Notes: a model not told the origin generated them from the sequence alone. Positions 7,445 to 20,518 are shown, numbered from the stretch's first letter. The stretch: 35,156 nucleotides of DNA from Chara braunii (GCA_003427395.1 BFEA01000161.1:1718360-1753515), one strand, 5' to 3'. Program-made: numbers and translations.

Positions 7445-10400
7445 TCATAATGGGGGAGGGAAGGGATCAGGAAACTCTAGTGGAGAATGCAGGGGAATGG
7501 ATGGATCTACCATTGTCCAATCCTGGAAAACTATCCTATAATCTCTTCTGAAGTCTTCATTATCCCCTCCTCTGGCCCCTTCCCATTTTACTTTCCCTAA
7601 TTTCCCCCCCTGGTTTCCTTCGAGCCAGCATGTACTGAAGTTTTGAATATGTTTATGGATTTTCATTTTAGAGTATAAATGTTGTATTTTTTCTTTCACC
7701 TGATCCCATTTATTTGTAATTTCAGTTTGAACATATAATTTAATAGTCTCAGTGAATTCAGGGTCATCCAAGCGGGCTCCCTCCATCTCATATGTACATC
7801 TTCTCATCCAGATGACCCATATAACTGCTCTTCTTCCCGAAGTGAATAGTTTTTGTGTGAATTCATCATATGGGTCTGAATTTCATGCCTCTAGAAGAAT
7901 TGTTTTCCATCCCCACGGCCACCTCATCTGTGGGCCTAGCTGATCCCAGATTCTGTCCCACCATCTCCATAGCCAAATAGTTTCAGGGCATTGAAGGAAT
8001 ATATGTTCAATAGTTTCAGGAATCAACCTACTTGGAAAGGCCGATTTACAAAACTTACACCATCTTGAGGCAATTCCTTTTTGCTCCAAAGAGGATCTGT
8101 CTATAATCCAGTCATTAGTTGGGAGACATCTATGCTCAATTTGCCATTGGAGGGATGACAATTTAGCTGGTTTACATTTGATTAAGTTAAACCACTTGAT
8201 GGATCTTACCTCCTCTCTGCTAAGATTAAGGTTTTTCATCCATCTATCAGATATCTTGTCTTTTAGATTAATTTTCACTCTTAACATTCTATAAGTGGAT
8301 TTTACTATTAAGGAATGCAAGTGACGCATAAACTTTTTTCTTGGTTCTTTAGCTTGCTTTGAGCCTCCCAAATCCAATTTGTTGGATCTAGTGTTAAACT
8401 GGAGATGGGGGTATTAGGTTTAAAGGCTAACCATTTGTCTTCTTTCCTTAACACTCTGATTCTGAAGATTTGATTATCCCTCACCCATTTGACCTGATTC
8501 TGGTTTTTTGGGCTGAGAGTATTATCATGCAACAGATCATAGATTTCAAGGAGGATATCCCCATTTCTGAATTTATCTAGAATGTTACCAATCATATTAG
8601 GATGGTCCTTTATAGCTACCCAATCATTAATTTCAATTTCGGACCCTTGCGAAGGATTTGAAACCATTCCAAGGGAATAAGGTCAATTAACTTATCAAAT
8701 GCTTCCTGTGGGTGATGACAATAATGAAGAAGTTTTTCAACTCTTCGAGATCAATCCAATCCTTTGATTCACTATTCCAAATATCTGCAATTCTCATGAC
8801 TCCTCTTTTAACCCATCCATTCCAGGGGGAATTCATACAATGGAGAACGCATCCTTGAGTGTCTTTAATTCATCTGTTATTAAAAAGAGGTTGTTGGTTG
8901 ATCTCCTCCCATCTTTCTGGGTGATCTTATCAGTCAGGGGTAATTTTCTCCATGTCTTGATAAAAGTGACCCAGAAGGAATCATTACCCAAGTCAGATCT
9001 TGCAGCAAGTCTATAAGAGGAGAAGTCAATTGGGGGATCCCTAACCAGAATTTTTGGCAATGGCCAAACACAGTTCTCCAACCACGTCATAGGGTCGACA
9101 TTCCCCACTGTTTCCGGCGCTAAACGTTTAATCTGTTCCCATGCTAGGGCCGACCAGGGAGTCTGTGGGTAAAACAACAATCTCTTGATCCATTGAATGG
9201 AGAGCACCATAGCTTGTGTAGCTGGGTCAATTATCCCTAACCCACCTCTATTTTTAGGCTGTATAACTGACTGCCATGCCCTCTATTTGATAATTGTTGT
9301 TGAAAGATTTTTAGGGTTATTTTGTCTAATGGCCAAATAGCAGATTTATACCAGATTGAGGCTAGGATAACATTATTAATGGTCAGAGTACGTCCCAACA
9401 ATGAAGAATGCTTGTTCTTCCAGAGATCAAACTTAATTTGAGATTGTTGTATTATCCACTCATTATTTGTTTTTGGTTTTCCCACCCCAGTGAGGGAGAT
9501 TCCAAGTACTTGAATCGGAGTATCAATAGGAAGCCATTTGACATGAGGTTGCTAATGAGGTCTTATCCCTTGATGATGGATCCACCACCCTAATGTTTTG
9601 CTACCCTTGTTGAGTCTCATGTCAGATAATCGACAAAATTTATCCATCAAAATTTGGATTTCCTTCATATTCTTTTGTGATGCATCTATCATTAGGGAGA
9701 GATAATCAGCAAATAAAGAACAGATTGGGATTGCTTCTTCTGGTATAGATGTTATCTGTATTCGTTTAATATCCTTATTATGACGAAGGTTTGATGTCAA
9801 TGTTTCCATAATAATCACAAAAAGGTAGGGGGCAATCGGATCCCCTTGTCTAACTGATCTGTGTAATGGAATGGGCGGCGCAATATTACCATTTACCATA
9901 ATCATAGTAGAAGCATTCCTATGTAGTATTTGGATCCGTCTCCTAAAATCAGAACCAAAGTTAAATTTTTCTAGACATTTGTCAAAAAAAAAACAATCCA
10001 CATGATCGTAAGCTTTCTCAAAATCTATAAAAATAAAAGCCGCATTGTGTTTGGATTGGCGAGTGACCCTAATCAATTCATTAATTAGAAGTATATTATC
10101 TTGTATGTTTCTACTTTTGATAAATCCAGTTTGAGCAGGATGTATAATATCCGGGATTACTTTAGCTATTCGTCCAGCTAATGCCTTCGTTATTAGTTTG
10201 TAGACAACTGTAAGCAAAGTGATTGGTCGATAATTTCTAATATTAGTTTTATCGCCTTGTTTATGTAAGAGAGTTAATACTCCCTGACCCACAATTTCCC
10301 CCAAATCTCCTGTCAACAAGACTTCCTAGAAGTAATCCATAAGATCCTGTGCCATGAAACCCCATACCATTTCCCAGAATTCTTTAGGGAGTCCATCAAT

Positions 10401-11928
10401 TCCCGGTGTTTTCTCTTCTTCCATGAGCATCAAAGTGGTCCAAATTTCATCTTTAGTTAGTGGTTTCTCCATGAATGCCCTTTGTTTCTTTGTTAGTGAT
10501 TTACTTAAAGGACTTAGAAACTCTTCCACTTCCTTAGTTCTTTGCTCTAGAGGGATATTATTATTTTGAGATGTGAAGAGATCTTTGAAGAAGTCTCGAG
10601 CCAGTTTAGTGCAGGCCGCAGTAGATGTGTGTAGAGAATCATTTCTATTTAAGGGATCAGACAAAGCTTCAATGACTGTCCTACCCACTCTTGCTTTGGC
10701 CATAGCAAAAAAACGTGCATTCATAGAACCTTCCATACTATATCGTCTTAGTTTGCCTCTAATCCTCATTCCTTGCCATCTATATTCCATAAAGGACATA
10801 AGTTGATTTTTCAGTTCCTCTATTTCTTTGGCTATTGGTTCTAAAATTTCTTGTTCTTCAGAGTCTGTTTCTATTTGTTGAAGCTCTTGAATCTTACTGT
10901 GCAATTGCATTTCAACCAAATGTCTCTGAGAAGCTAGCATTTTGAAATATTCATTGCATTTACGGCCTAGAAAACACAGACCGTTGTTGAACCATCTTAT
11001 GTCATTATTGACGAGATCTTTCTTCTCTCTCCTGAATTGCCAGACATCTTGAATATAGTTTTGAAAATTTTCTATCTTGAGATGAGATATATTTAGTTTC
11101 TAACATCCTATTCCCTGATCCGGTTTCTTACGAAACGAAAAGATAGCTACACAAATTGAGTGAACTAGGCCAGGAAATGGGCTTGTAGGGAAGATCTCTG
11201 CCATCTGTAGTGCCCCTTGTAATTCTTGGGCTACTAGAATTAGATCAATGCCAGATTTGTTTTTTTGACCTAATTGATCTTTCCTGAAACATGTGAAAGT
11301 CTTAGATGTAGGACTAAGTCTTCTATATGAATCGAAAAAGTTTATAGTATGACATAAATTGGCGATGATCTGTTCATCAGCTTCAATATAGTTTGGGCAT
11401 GGGGACGGGATGCGCCATCGATCTAGATGTCTATCAGGAGCCGCATTAAAGTCCCCTGCAATGATAACTGGGATACTAGTTGGAAGACGTGAAAGAATAT
11501 TCTCAAAAAAATTCCGACGGTCTCCAACCTCATTTGGCCCATATACGCATAGGATACCGACAATCTCTAGTTCTAGCATTACCAGCACATACACCCATCT
11601 TCCTTGATTAGGGTCTACCTCCCAATAAACTACCTCTGCTCTTGAGTTTGGGGGTATCCAGATTGCCACCCCCGCACTTCCAGGCCTGGGTGCATGATCT
11701 CGAAAGGATTGATGAGGCCACAATTCTTTGTTGAATGCAAATAACATCTGGCCATTCTCTGTCACCTTTACCTTTAATTTGATCATAGATGGTTTGTTTT
11801 TTATTGTGATTAGCTGAGGCCAATCCGTTAACATTGAGGGATCTTAGATCTAAGTCCGCCTTTCTTCTCAGTGATTTCCATCCTTTATCCTTATTATAAA
11901 GTGCATCAATCACTTTGACTCCCTCCAT
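7445..11928 (-). pseudogene. LINE-A ORF2: AP-endonuclease, reverse transcriptase, zf-RVT-like
   Basis: The family protein nicks target DNA and primes reverse transcription there. Endonuclease signs are SLNVNGLAS near the start, GDFNAAPD (11433-11456) and SGIDLILV. Reverse transcriptase signs are TPGIDGLPKEFWE, NYRPITLLTVVYK, FIDFEKAYDHVD and SVRQGDP. The catalytic FADD is FADY here (9702-9713), so one metal-binding Asp is lost. A finger CKFC-X14-H-X4-C followed by LWRWWDRIWDQL lies in 7883-8377. The frame shifts several times (near 11750, 10320, 9500, 9230, 8800 and 8320), and the QETHL region of the endonuclease is not intact. It is non-functional. The ATG at 11928 is chosen because LINE-B and LINE-C have ORF2 starts at the same place relative to ORF1. 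Confidence 0.88.
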
Positions 11929-11971
11929 ATTACCTCTTGTTTACTCAGGGGGTTCCAACAAAATTTTTATT

Positions 11972-13054
11972 CTATATAATTTTCCACTTACCCTTATCCA
12001 AGAAACCTCCCTTGTCAAGAGTACCCTGACGCAAAAGTCTAATTAGAAGAGTGGCGACATCTTCCTCAGACCAAAACTTACTAGATTTGATCTTCAACAT
12101 CTGTAATTCTTTTAATTTTTCACTTTTCATCCAACAAAGATCCACCTGTCTAGCACCATCATATCTGAGATAGACATCTCTTTCAGCTATCCTGAAAGTT
12201 TCCGTCGCCAGCATGAGTGTGCCACTGTTTCCCATCGGTAGTTGTTCCTTGATAAATTTAAAAATTTCAAAATGTATTAAGATTTCCCCTGCCTTTCCTC
12301 CTGTAAGAGTAGCTAAAGAGAGGAATGGTGATTTAGTCCCGTGGACAGTTACTTCCCCATGTGACTTTCCTTGCGGGATTGACAAACCTATCTCCCACTC
12401 CTTTTCCTTTTGTCTGACCGTGAGGAACACAATACTTGTTTTCAAAATCCTCATGTCATCCTTCATTATGGACAAGCACTGTCGCAGTTTCAATCTCTTA
12501 CTGGTTACCCCTAGTGCGCATGCAGAGGATTGTGTTCCTTCTTTGTCCTGTTCATAATTGTCTCCATCTCCTTGTGGCAAGTCCTCTGTTAGGTCAATCT
12601 GAGCTTCTTTTACTTCTTTTACTTTTTCCTCAAGCTGTGGAGAAATCTGTTTTATTATCATTTGTCGAGAAGAGGTCGGGTCCTGCAGTCTATTTGTGAG
12701 CAAGAGATATTTGCGTTCCCCTGTTACCTCTGAGACTACCTCCCTCAGTTCTTGGGTACTTATGTTTCTTTCTATTATGTTGGGAGGTAAGTCTTCCTCC
12801 AAAATCAGATTTGTGATGAGGCTTTGTTGTAGACCTTTTAACTTCTGTGTGCCCTGAGTTGTGCTCACCACAGTCTCGACTGATCCTGTTGAGGTGTTGT
12901 TGGTGAAAGAGCACTCAACACACACAGACTGTTGGAGAACAGCTTCTTCAGCAACTACAGAAGAAAGCTGGCTTTCCAGCGTATCTGTCGGTGCGAGGAC
13001 TAATGGAGGACTGGGGATAATTGACCCAGGGGAAGAGATAAAAACTCTTTTCAT
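11972..13054 (-). pseudogene. LINE-A ORF1, C-terminal part
   Basis: A continuous 360-residue frame with no zinc knuckle. Its C-terminal 180 residues align by eye with the end of ORF1 in LINE-B and LINE-C: KEWEIGLS against GKWEIGMS, then DVYLRYDGARQVDLCW against DLYVRFDKNREAGLQW, then KFWSEEDVATLLIRLLR against SIWSTDELLTCICTMLR. The N-terminal half is polar and unrecognised. The DUF4283/CCHC part expected upstream is missing because the element is truncated or broken by LINE-B. In plant LINEs ORF1 is an RNA-binding partner of ORF2. Confidence 0.7.
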
Positions 13055-13062
13055 GGGAAATG

Positions 13063-13077
13063 ATATCCGCTAATCCA
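13063..13077. repeat. Left 15-bp target-site duplication of LINE-B
   Basis: ATATCCGCTAATCCA here matches ATATCTGCTAATCCA at 20417-20431 with one C/T difference at a CpG. The pair brackets LINE-B exactly: 13078 is the first base of LINE-B similarity and 20416 follows its A-tract. Confidence 0.8.
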
Positions 13078-13098
13078 AAGACGACCAGAGGAGGGGGC

Positions 13099-15363
13099 AC
13101 AAGATTTTTTTCTGATCCAGCCGACCTCGTCAACAGTCTTTACTGTGCTACTAGTAAGCATGTTTGACTCAGACAAGAGAATCATGGACACATGGCAAAG
13201 TATCCCATGTGGACGGTCAGAGGTGAGGATTTTTCCTTGGTCCCCACCTAAACAACCAAAGTCGGCGGAGAAAAGGGATCAGCTGATGACTGATTTATAT
13301 TGGGTGGAATTTCGCCATGTGCCCATAAAAATCCAAGGGGCGTTCGTCCAGGACCTGGCCCAGAGATATGAGATAGTAGATTTCATCGATCCCCTCCCCT
13401 CCTATGTAGCCCCAAGAGACGACTATCTGATGATTGCTTTGAATCTGCCAACGGAACATGTTTTCACAATAGATGATGTGATCCTTTTTCGAGTCGGCAG
13501 GAGGGATTATCGAATTCATACCGCACACAAAACCAGGCCGTGGTGTTTTAAATGCCAAGTATATGGACATCTCCCGTCAGACCCCGATTGTCCCACCACG
13601 CGACCAAATGGATCAGGTCTACAGGGTGTTTGCTACGAGACCAGTTTCAGGTCACATGATGGAGAACAGTCGACCCCGGGCATGAAGGTTGGGTTTATGT
13701 GGATGAACCTCGGGAAGAGGGAGGGGTAAAAGGGTGGGTATGATAGAAAAAGGAGGCGGCAAATCTAGCCACCAAGCCACCAGAGCAATGGATCCTTCCT
13801 CAAACTGCAGAAGTCCGAATGGAAGGAAGTTCCAACCTGCCTCCTCCTTCCCCACTCCCCCCCCCCCTCCTCTCCTCAAGAAATAGGGGGGGGATCGCGG
13901 GGGATGTCTGATCATTACTCCACGACACAGAAGGAATATGGCATCCTCCCCCACCAAAAAAGACAGCACACCCCAAAAGAACACCCAAGGGTCAAGACAC
14001 TCCGGAAAACGGAACAGTGTCCGGGAAAGGTCGGCTAATCAGTTCGCAAAACTTGTGAGAGAGGAAGGAATGGACTTGGATCACCAACAGAAGGTTCAGG
14101 GGCAGGAGGAGGTCCCCCACCAAGAGAAGGGAAAAGGGCAGGAGGATGAGATGGGTAGTCAAGGGACTATCGTGAGAAGGGAAGAAAGAGACCTGGAGCA
14201 ACAACGAAAGGACCAGGGGCAGACGGAGCAGGAGCAGAAGGAGCAGAAGGAACAAAGGCAGGAGGAGGCCCTACAAGAAAAGCCAAAAGGGTTGGAGGAC
14301 AAAAGGAACAAACTAGGGGACAATGGGGTTGAGAGGGACATGCAGACACAGAGGGAAGAACACCAACCGACATGTGTGGGGAGTGTCACTCCTGCTGGGA
14401 ATGAGATGGATACAGATCCCTTCTCGCGGGTTTTTGACACCCACCACATGGATTGGGAGTCACCGATGGCACCTCAGGATGAGGAAATGAGAAACAATAT
14501 TCCAGAGGACTGGGGCCAGAAAACGGAACGAAACGTGGAAACTAAGTTGAGAAACCTGGCAGATTGGTTAATTAGCCAGCTTAAGGTTTTGCACCCACAC
14601 CAAACTGATCTGTTCTGGGATAAGGCCTACGTTCACCTTTTCCCACTGCTAAATGAGAGTCCGACCCTAAAGCAGGTACTAGAACGAGGTCTACCCCCAG
14701 GCACCAGCTGACAGCAAGCCCTTCACAAGATATAAGGCATTGTGCAAGGGAAGTTTCCCCCTCCAGTTGCACCTGACATAGAATAGTCAAGGGCCCCTAC
14801 ACCCCTGAATACGGAAGGAACTGTCGGGGCCTCAGTCCAGGAAGAGGCGGAACAGGTTGGACCGTCCCGAAGGGTCAAGCTACGTCACGTGATAGAAAAA
14901 GGACTGCACAATGGGACTCTCCCAAAGGGTGACAAAGTGTTTGTGCTACCACTAAGAAGGAGAGTGGGGAAATGGGAGTTTGGCCTTTCACCGACAGAGT
15001 CTGAGGATCCGTACACTCAATTGTACGGGGGGGGGTCACATTGCTAGGGTGGCACCTACAGAGGGAGGGAGCATTAAAATTCCATGAAGTTAAACAATTT
15101 ATTGCAAAACACTACAATCCCGGAGCTACTGCTACCATCAGTGTATCTTCAAAAAACCTAAAGATAGCTTATAAAAATTTATATGTGAGATTCGAGGACA
15201 ATAAGGAGGCGGGCATGCAGTGACACACACACTACCCTCCTAGATGTCCAACAAATGAAGGTGAAACCCAGTCACATCTGGTCGATAGACGAACTTCTTA
15301 CCTGTATGTACACAATTCTAAAGAAAAACATTGTGGGGGAGGGATAGATTGGAATGTTCAGTA
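13099..15363 (+). pseudogene. LINE-B ORF1 (DUF4283-like, CCHC knuckle, C-terminal domain)
   Basis: 13145-13729 encodes MFDSDKRIMDTW through a DUF4283-like region and the knuckle CFKCQVYGHLPSDPDC (CX2CX4HX6C). 13938-14711 encodes a Gln/Glu-rich linker followed by DTDPFSRVFDTHHMDWESP and a helical segment (LADWLISQLKVLHPHQTD). Similarity to LINE-C resumes from about 14860 (GKWEFGLSPTESEDPYT) and from 15041. Frames break near 13730, 14711, 15040 and 15223. The 5' end is missing. The likely role is RNA binding in the LINE particle. Confidence 0.8.
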
Positions 15364-15438
15364 ATGGCAAAGACTATAACAACCCTAGGAAGGAAACAGG
15401 TTCACAACAGGTTCATGACAAGGAAGTCACGCAACCGG

Positions 15439-18400
15439 TATGGATTGGATTGACATCCTATACCGGAAAAACAAAGCGTGGAGGAGAACGCTCCAAATCG
15501 TCGATCTGGATGTCAGGTCTATTAATGTAAATGATCTGGCATCCCGTTGCCTTGAAAAAACCCAGACACTATGGGATCTTATGCGGGGAGTGAGTGGCAA
15601 AGAATGACCGGGCGTTGTGTGCAACAGGTCAGGCCCATTCATAGCTACCCGGCCTATGCCCCCGGACCGGGGCGGGCAAGGGTGACAATTTGGGTGCCCC
15701 CCGAGTCGCGGTTCGAAGTCCTCCACTGGGAAAAGGATGAGGAAGAAGGACGCTGGGTGTCAGTTATCGGGATGCTGGAGTTGGAGGGATCTACATTGTA
15801 TCCCTCTACGTCCCCAACTCCCCCCGCGAAAGGAGAGAATTCATAGAAAAAATAAAGAGCATCCCTACCCCGGGTATCCTGGTGGTACTAGCGGGGGCTA
15901 TAATGCGGCGCTCGACAGAGGAATGGACAGATGGATAATTCATCCCTCTATTTTTCATAATGCAGAAAAAGATAAAAAAATGTTAGGGGAGTTATGCTCC
16001 TCCCTTCAACTATTCGGTACCTACAGACGTAGCTACCCCACTAAAATAACATTTACCTGCATTAGGAGCAATGACCCTGGTAGACTCTCCAAGTCCCAGA
16101 TTGATTTGATCGTGGCCTTGGAGGACCTCCTAGGAGGGTTGATAGCAGCCGCTATTTTACCATTGAGCCCATACCCCGGTCTAAACCATCGGATGTGCAT
16201 GGCTATCTTGACTTTCCGCAAGCGCCTGGATCAAGGGGCAAGCTATTATAAACTCGATACTTCTTTTCTCATACTTAAATCCTTCAAAAACTACCTACAA
16301 GAATTTTGGGAGCACTGGAAGGAGGGCTGCCATCAACATGACTCTCAAATTGCATGATTCAATAGCGGCCTGTTTTTTTTGGCAAGGAAATGCAACGAGT
16401 TCTCTAAGTACTTAGCCGCTCAACGGCATCAACAAGAAATTTCGATCATGCAAGACCTAGTGAAACTAGAGCAACAGGAAAATTTGTATGGACCGGAACA
16501 GACGACTGCGACACAAGAACTAAAAGAACAACTCCTAAATTTCGCTCGATACCGATGACAAGGAGTTAATCTACGGGCAAGGCTAACAAAATTCTCAACG
16601 TGAACACCCGTTTTTTTGAACTGGCCAATGTGCGGGTTAAACGTACCACAATAGAGGCCCTTTATGACCCGGAAGCTAGGGAGGCGGAGACGGCCGTGCC
16701 CACGGCTAGATGCACTAAAATCGCTCGCAATTTCTACAAAGATTTGTTTTCATCACGCATTAATTTTCCTCATGAAACGGTGCATAATAGGCAAATTGCG
16801 GAGTTTTTGGACCTCGTAGATAAGGTGCTGACACCTCAACAGCGAGAGTCCCTCGAAGATCCGCTCTCCAAACGAGAGATATGGACGACCCTCATGCAAA
16901 TGCATGAAGACAAATCCCCAGGTATAGATGGCTTACCGAAAGAGTTTTGAGAATCCACCTTGGATTTCCTCAGTCAGGATGTGATGGATTTCTTTCAAAA
17001 AGTATGGCGGACAGGGGAAATGGGCGAGAGGGTGGAACAAGGGTTGTTGACCCTACTCTACAAAAAAAGAGACATAATGGACATCCGCAATTATCGATCC
17101 ATTACACTTCTCACGGTGGTCTATAAAATGTTGTCGAAAGCCTTAGCTAATTGTATGATCCCGGTTTTGGAGGATATTATTCACCCATCTCAAACCAGGT
17201 TTATGCAGAATAGAAATATACAGGGAAAACATCTTCCTAGTGCAAGAGGTGTTACAGCTTGCTCGGAACTCCCGCCAGAACGCGACCTTGGTCTTTATCG
17301 ATTTTGAAAAAACTTATGATCACGTTAATTGGAACTTCCTGGACAAGAGTTTACAAAATATGAACTTCGGGCCAGTCTTCAGGCGGTGGGTTTGAATCCT
17401 CCATCACAAAACGACCACCTGTATCCAAGTCAATGGGAGTCCGGCGCCGCCCCTAAAGTTAGAACGTTCGGTCCGTCAGGGTGACTGGATCGCCCCCGTT
17501 TTGTTCCTAATTATAATGAAGGTTTTGACCTCCAACCTCTGGGCTTACAAGAATATTACCAAAATTCATATTGCACAAATACCGGAGGAGGTCATTCCTA
17601 TTTGTTCCTTGTTCGCAGATGACCTCACAATCATGGTAGAGGTCACTCACAACAACATAGAGGAAATCTCGAAAATGATGGAAAAATTTGCAATGGTCTC
17701 TGAAATGACGGTGAACTGGGGGAGCAAGACGCAAGGATGGTGGATAGACTATCAGGAGGGACATCCTCCAGATTCACCACAAGTTACGTGAAAGTCACTG
17801 GATGCTCCGCTAAGAATCCTAGGGGTATCCATAACAACAGTGGGATGTCCACCAACCAATGACGATTGGATATGCTCTCCCGGAGTGCAAAAATTTGCAA
17901 CTCGAAAAATAGGCATACCTCTCTTTTTGGTCGAGCAGTGGTTATCAATAACGTTGTTTTCGTAGCCTTGTGGTATAAGTCAGTGCTGTGACCACTGAGT
18001 AAGGGAGCGCTGAGGAGACTTACAAGAAACACAACCGCCTTCCTGTGGAGAGGAGATAGTGAGAACAGTAGGGTCATTTGCAAGGTAGCGTGAGACTCGA
18101 TTATCTAACCCATATCCCGGGGAAGGTTGGGGATCATAGACCCCACCACACAGACTCGGGCATTGCGAGTGTAATGGGTGAAAAAATTGATCTTCACACC
18201 CAACAGTCCGTGGCGCATAATGGCCCTCGAGCACCTGGCCCACCTTGCCCCAGCCGTCCCCCAAGGGGTACACCCACTGACTTGGCTAGAGGACCGCTCT
18301 TGGAAAATCTTGCGCAAAATCCCATGAAAAGACGGAGATTTGGAAGGGAAGAATCAGTCGGGGGACACTTTTCGCCCATCCCTACTGTCCGTATGGAGGA

Positions 18401-19926
18401 GGTTTTCGCTCCTCCTGTATCGTTGGGAAGAGGTATATCGACAACCTTTGTTCGGGAACCAATGGTTGACAGATAAACAGGGCTACATCAAGTCGAGTTC
18501 AACTTAGGCATGAAAAAGTTGGGTTAAGCGCAGAGTGCTCAGGATAGGGGATCTATGGGACCAGGAAAAACAAGATTGCAAAACAACACAACAGCTGCGG
18601 GAAACTCTGCGTTATTGCCACCATGTGGAAGAGCGCTTGGACGATCTGATCGAGACTGTTCCACTGGCATGAACCAAATCCTCAAACATGGGTCGTCCTT
18701 CAGGGAGGGAGATTGGGTAGCGACCAAAGAGGTACCGCCACGTATTGGTCAGATTCCTATGGTAGCCCCCCGAATGGTCCTGGTGGAATTCCATGCGAGT
18801 ATACGGAAAGGAATACTAGAAGGAAGCACAACCCTCTTCGAATGGATAAAACAGATTGTAATTTATCGAATAGGGGTCATGGAAGGGGGCGGGGAGAGGG
18901 TGGCTTATCAACCGCAATGGGCAGTTCAGGAATTGGCCCTCGACCCAGAGGAATGAACTTGGCTGCTCTCTCGGAGAAAGGGGGGGGGGTGCAACAAACC
19001 ATATAACCCTTCACCGACTGTCCGTCAAATCCACCTACAGAATGCTCAGGACGAAAAGGAATTTAAGGGATGTGGTTATAGATCGTTGGGCCCGTCAGTT
19101 AAATGTCGACCGCTTCCTCCTGTTGCCAATACGTTGGTTTAGAGACAAAAAATCCAAACCTGCGAAAATCTCCTCCTTACAATGGCAGATAGTGCATCCC
19201 TGCTTGCCCACAAATGACTGGCTAATAGACCACACCAATCTGGAGCAGCGGGGACTGATGCTACCATAGTGTCAACGATGTCTACATATGCTCCCCTCCC
19301 ACAAGAAGGCAGAGACTATTGAGCATATTTTCATGCAATGCCCAGTAGCCCAGTTCATGTGGCGGTGGTGGGACCGGGTCTGGCAAAAGATGGTGACTGA
19401 AATTCCCTGGCCATGGTCATGGCGGGCCATTTTGGTAGGTCACTGGCCCTTGGAAGGAGAAGGCTCAACCTTTGTAGAGAATATGTTCGGGCTGGGTAGA
19501 CAGACGGTGGTGTGGGCTCTCTGGTGGCAGAGGTGCGTTCTGGCTCTGGAAGAGGTGAGGATAGAAGGGGGGGAAATCATCGAACAAATTCAGCTACAGA
19601 TACAACTAACGCTCTTAAGAAGATGGTCTGACACAAAATCACAATTAGATCTTCTCACACAAACCACCGACATAAGGAGAGTGATTACTGCATTTTGCAT
19701 GGAATGGTTGGACGACGAAAGGGAAGGATGCGTAACAAAGGTCACTTGGGGAGGGGACAGGGATGGAGGACCACGAGATTTGGAGGATTTAAGGGATTAC
19801 AAGCTGGTGTTCAAAGATTGGATCCACATAGAATCCTCTTTCCCTTTGCTCCCGCCCTCAGACTTCCCAGACCCCTTTCTTCCCCATGCTCTCTCCTTGA
19901 CGGAGTTCTTAACTCAAGAGATGTAA
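15439..19926 (+). pseudogene. LINE-B ORF2: endonuclease, reverse transcriptase, zf-RVT-like
   Basis: It starts MDWIDILYRKNKAW, matching the LINE-C start. The endonuclease is damaged: about 30 codons around the QETHL region are missing or scrambled near 15600, and GDFNAAPD has become GGYNAALD. The reverse transcriptase keeps SPGIDGLPKEF, NYRSITLLTVVYKMLS, IDFEKTYDHVNW, SVRQGDW and an intact FADD (17612-17623). The C-terminal region has CQRC-X14-H-X4-C and FMWRWWDRVWQKM, then a long open tail (19288-19926). Stops include TGG to TGA in RYRWQG (near 16556) and EFWE (near 16948). It is non-functional in this copy. Confidence 0.88.
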
Positions 19927-20041
19927 GAGATGTCTTAGATGTTTTAGAAAGATGGGGTGGGCAGGGGGACGAAAGGAGGTTCCACTGGTGCCCCCCAGTG
20001 GCTCCTTCCGTTTTCTCCTGCATGACACTCATACACCCTGA

Positions 20042-20416
20042 GGTAATGGGACGCTAGACCCGATTTCCAGGTAGTATGGACTCAACAGGTTTTAAGGGGA
20101 GAGAGGTACTAGCGTGTAGCGTTGTATCTGACGCCGGTTTCAGGGTGAAGAGGTCCCCCCTTCCCCCCAATATATTGCTTAGTCAATCCCCTGGATCTCA
20201 AGGTAACCAATGCTGGCAAGAACATTCCACAACTGCTTCCTGATATACTCTGATGTACTCTGATTTCAATCTGTAAAGGGACGCTGGACCCGCTTTTCCA
20301 GCAGGTGATGCTCCCCACCAATAGATGAAGCCTCTCCCCAGGTGCTAGTGGTGTCTGCTCGTATCAGCACCACTAACACTGATGGGGGATTGTTAAAAAA
20401 AAAATAAAAAATAATA
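20042..20416 (+). repeat. Conserved LINE 3' tail, copy F (LINE-B end)
   Basis: Sense is on the plus strand. A diverged fixed stem-loop lies at 20053-20071. The main one is GCTGGA (20283-20288) with TCCAGC (20297-20302). The box CTCCCCACCAATAGATG follows at 20311. The subterminal hairpin pairs TAGTGGTG (20346-20353) with CACCACTA (20368-20375), then CTG/CAG around CTCGTAT with one bulged T; GGTG with CACT extends it past a mismatch. The A-rich tail starts at 20395. A separate 7-bp hairpin CCACTGG/CCAGTGG lies at 19982-20001. Confidence 0.85.
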
Positions 20417-20431
20417 ATATCTGCTAATCCA
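20417..20431. repeat. Right 15-bp target-site duplication of LINE-B
   Basis: ATATCTGCTAATCCA directly follows the A-rich tail and matches 13063-13077 at 14 of 15 bases. Confidence 0.8.
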
Positions 20432-20434
20432 GAT

Positions 20435-20518
20435 TCAAAACTGGCCACGCCCTCATATACATCCAAACTTGGCCCCACCCTCGCACACGTCCAAACCTGG
20501 CCCCACCGTAACACACGT
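20435..20518. repeat. 28-bp minisatellite, three units
   Basis: Units at 20435-20462, 20463-20490 and 20491-20518 share CCAAACYTGGCCCCACC and ACACGT. Before LINE-B inserted, this lay next to the 5' edge of LINE-A, so it could be part of the LINE-A 5' UTR, but that is not shown. Confidence 0.75.

Larger units (their letters stand above)
7101..13062 (-). mobile_element. LINE-A, L1-clade plant-type LINE (decayed)
   Basis: The element runs right to left: partial ORF1 (13054-11972), ORF2 (11928 to about 7445), a short 3' UTR with the conserved tail, and an A-tract (T-tract 7101-7136, containing one N). The ORF1-ORF2 gap is about 43 nt, close to the 40 nt of LINE-C. ORF2 spans about 4.48 kb, nearly equal to LINE-B. 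It is cut at its 5' edge by LINE-B, whose left target duplication begins at 13063. It is AT-richer and clearly diverged from LINE-B and LINE-C. A second A-run at 7323-7335 leaves open that the LINE ends there and the tail beyond is a separate insertion. Confidence 0.85.
13078..20416 (+). mobile_element. LINE-B, 7.3-kb L1-clade LINE with target-site duplication
   Basis: Layout: ORF1 (13099-15363, starts inside the gene), ORF2 (15439-19926), 3' UTR with the structured tail (20048-20394) and A-rich tail (20395-20416). Its first bases align with ORF1 of LINE-C about 65-70 codons in, so it is 5'-truncated, as expected from target-primed reverse transcription. It inserted at the 5' edge of LINE-A in the opposite direction, giving a head-to-head pair. 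It carries many stops and frameshifts, so it is an old copy although its duplication is still readable. Confidence 0.88.

Noticed and set aside
11410-11607. Plus-strand frames opposite LINE-A ORF1 and ORF2 (also at 10354-10806 and 12213-12699)
   Set aside because: Antisense shadows of the decayed LINE-A ORFs with no independent motifs.
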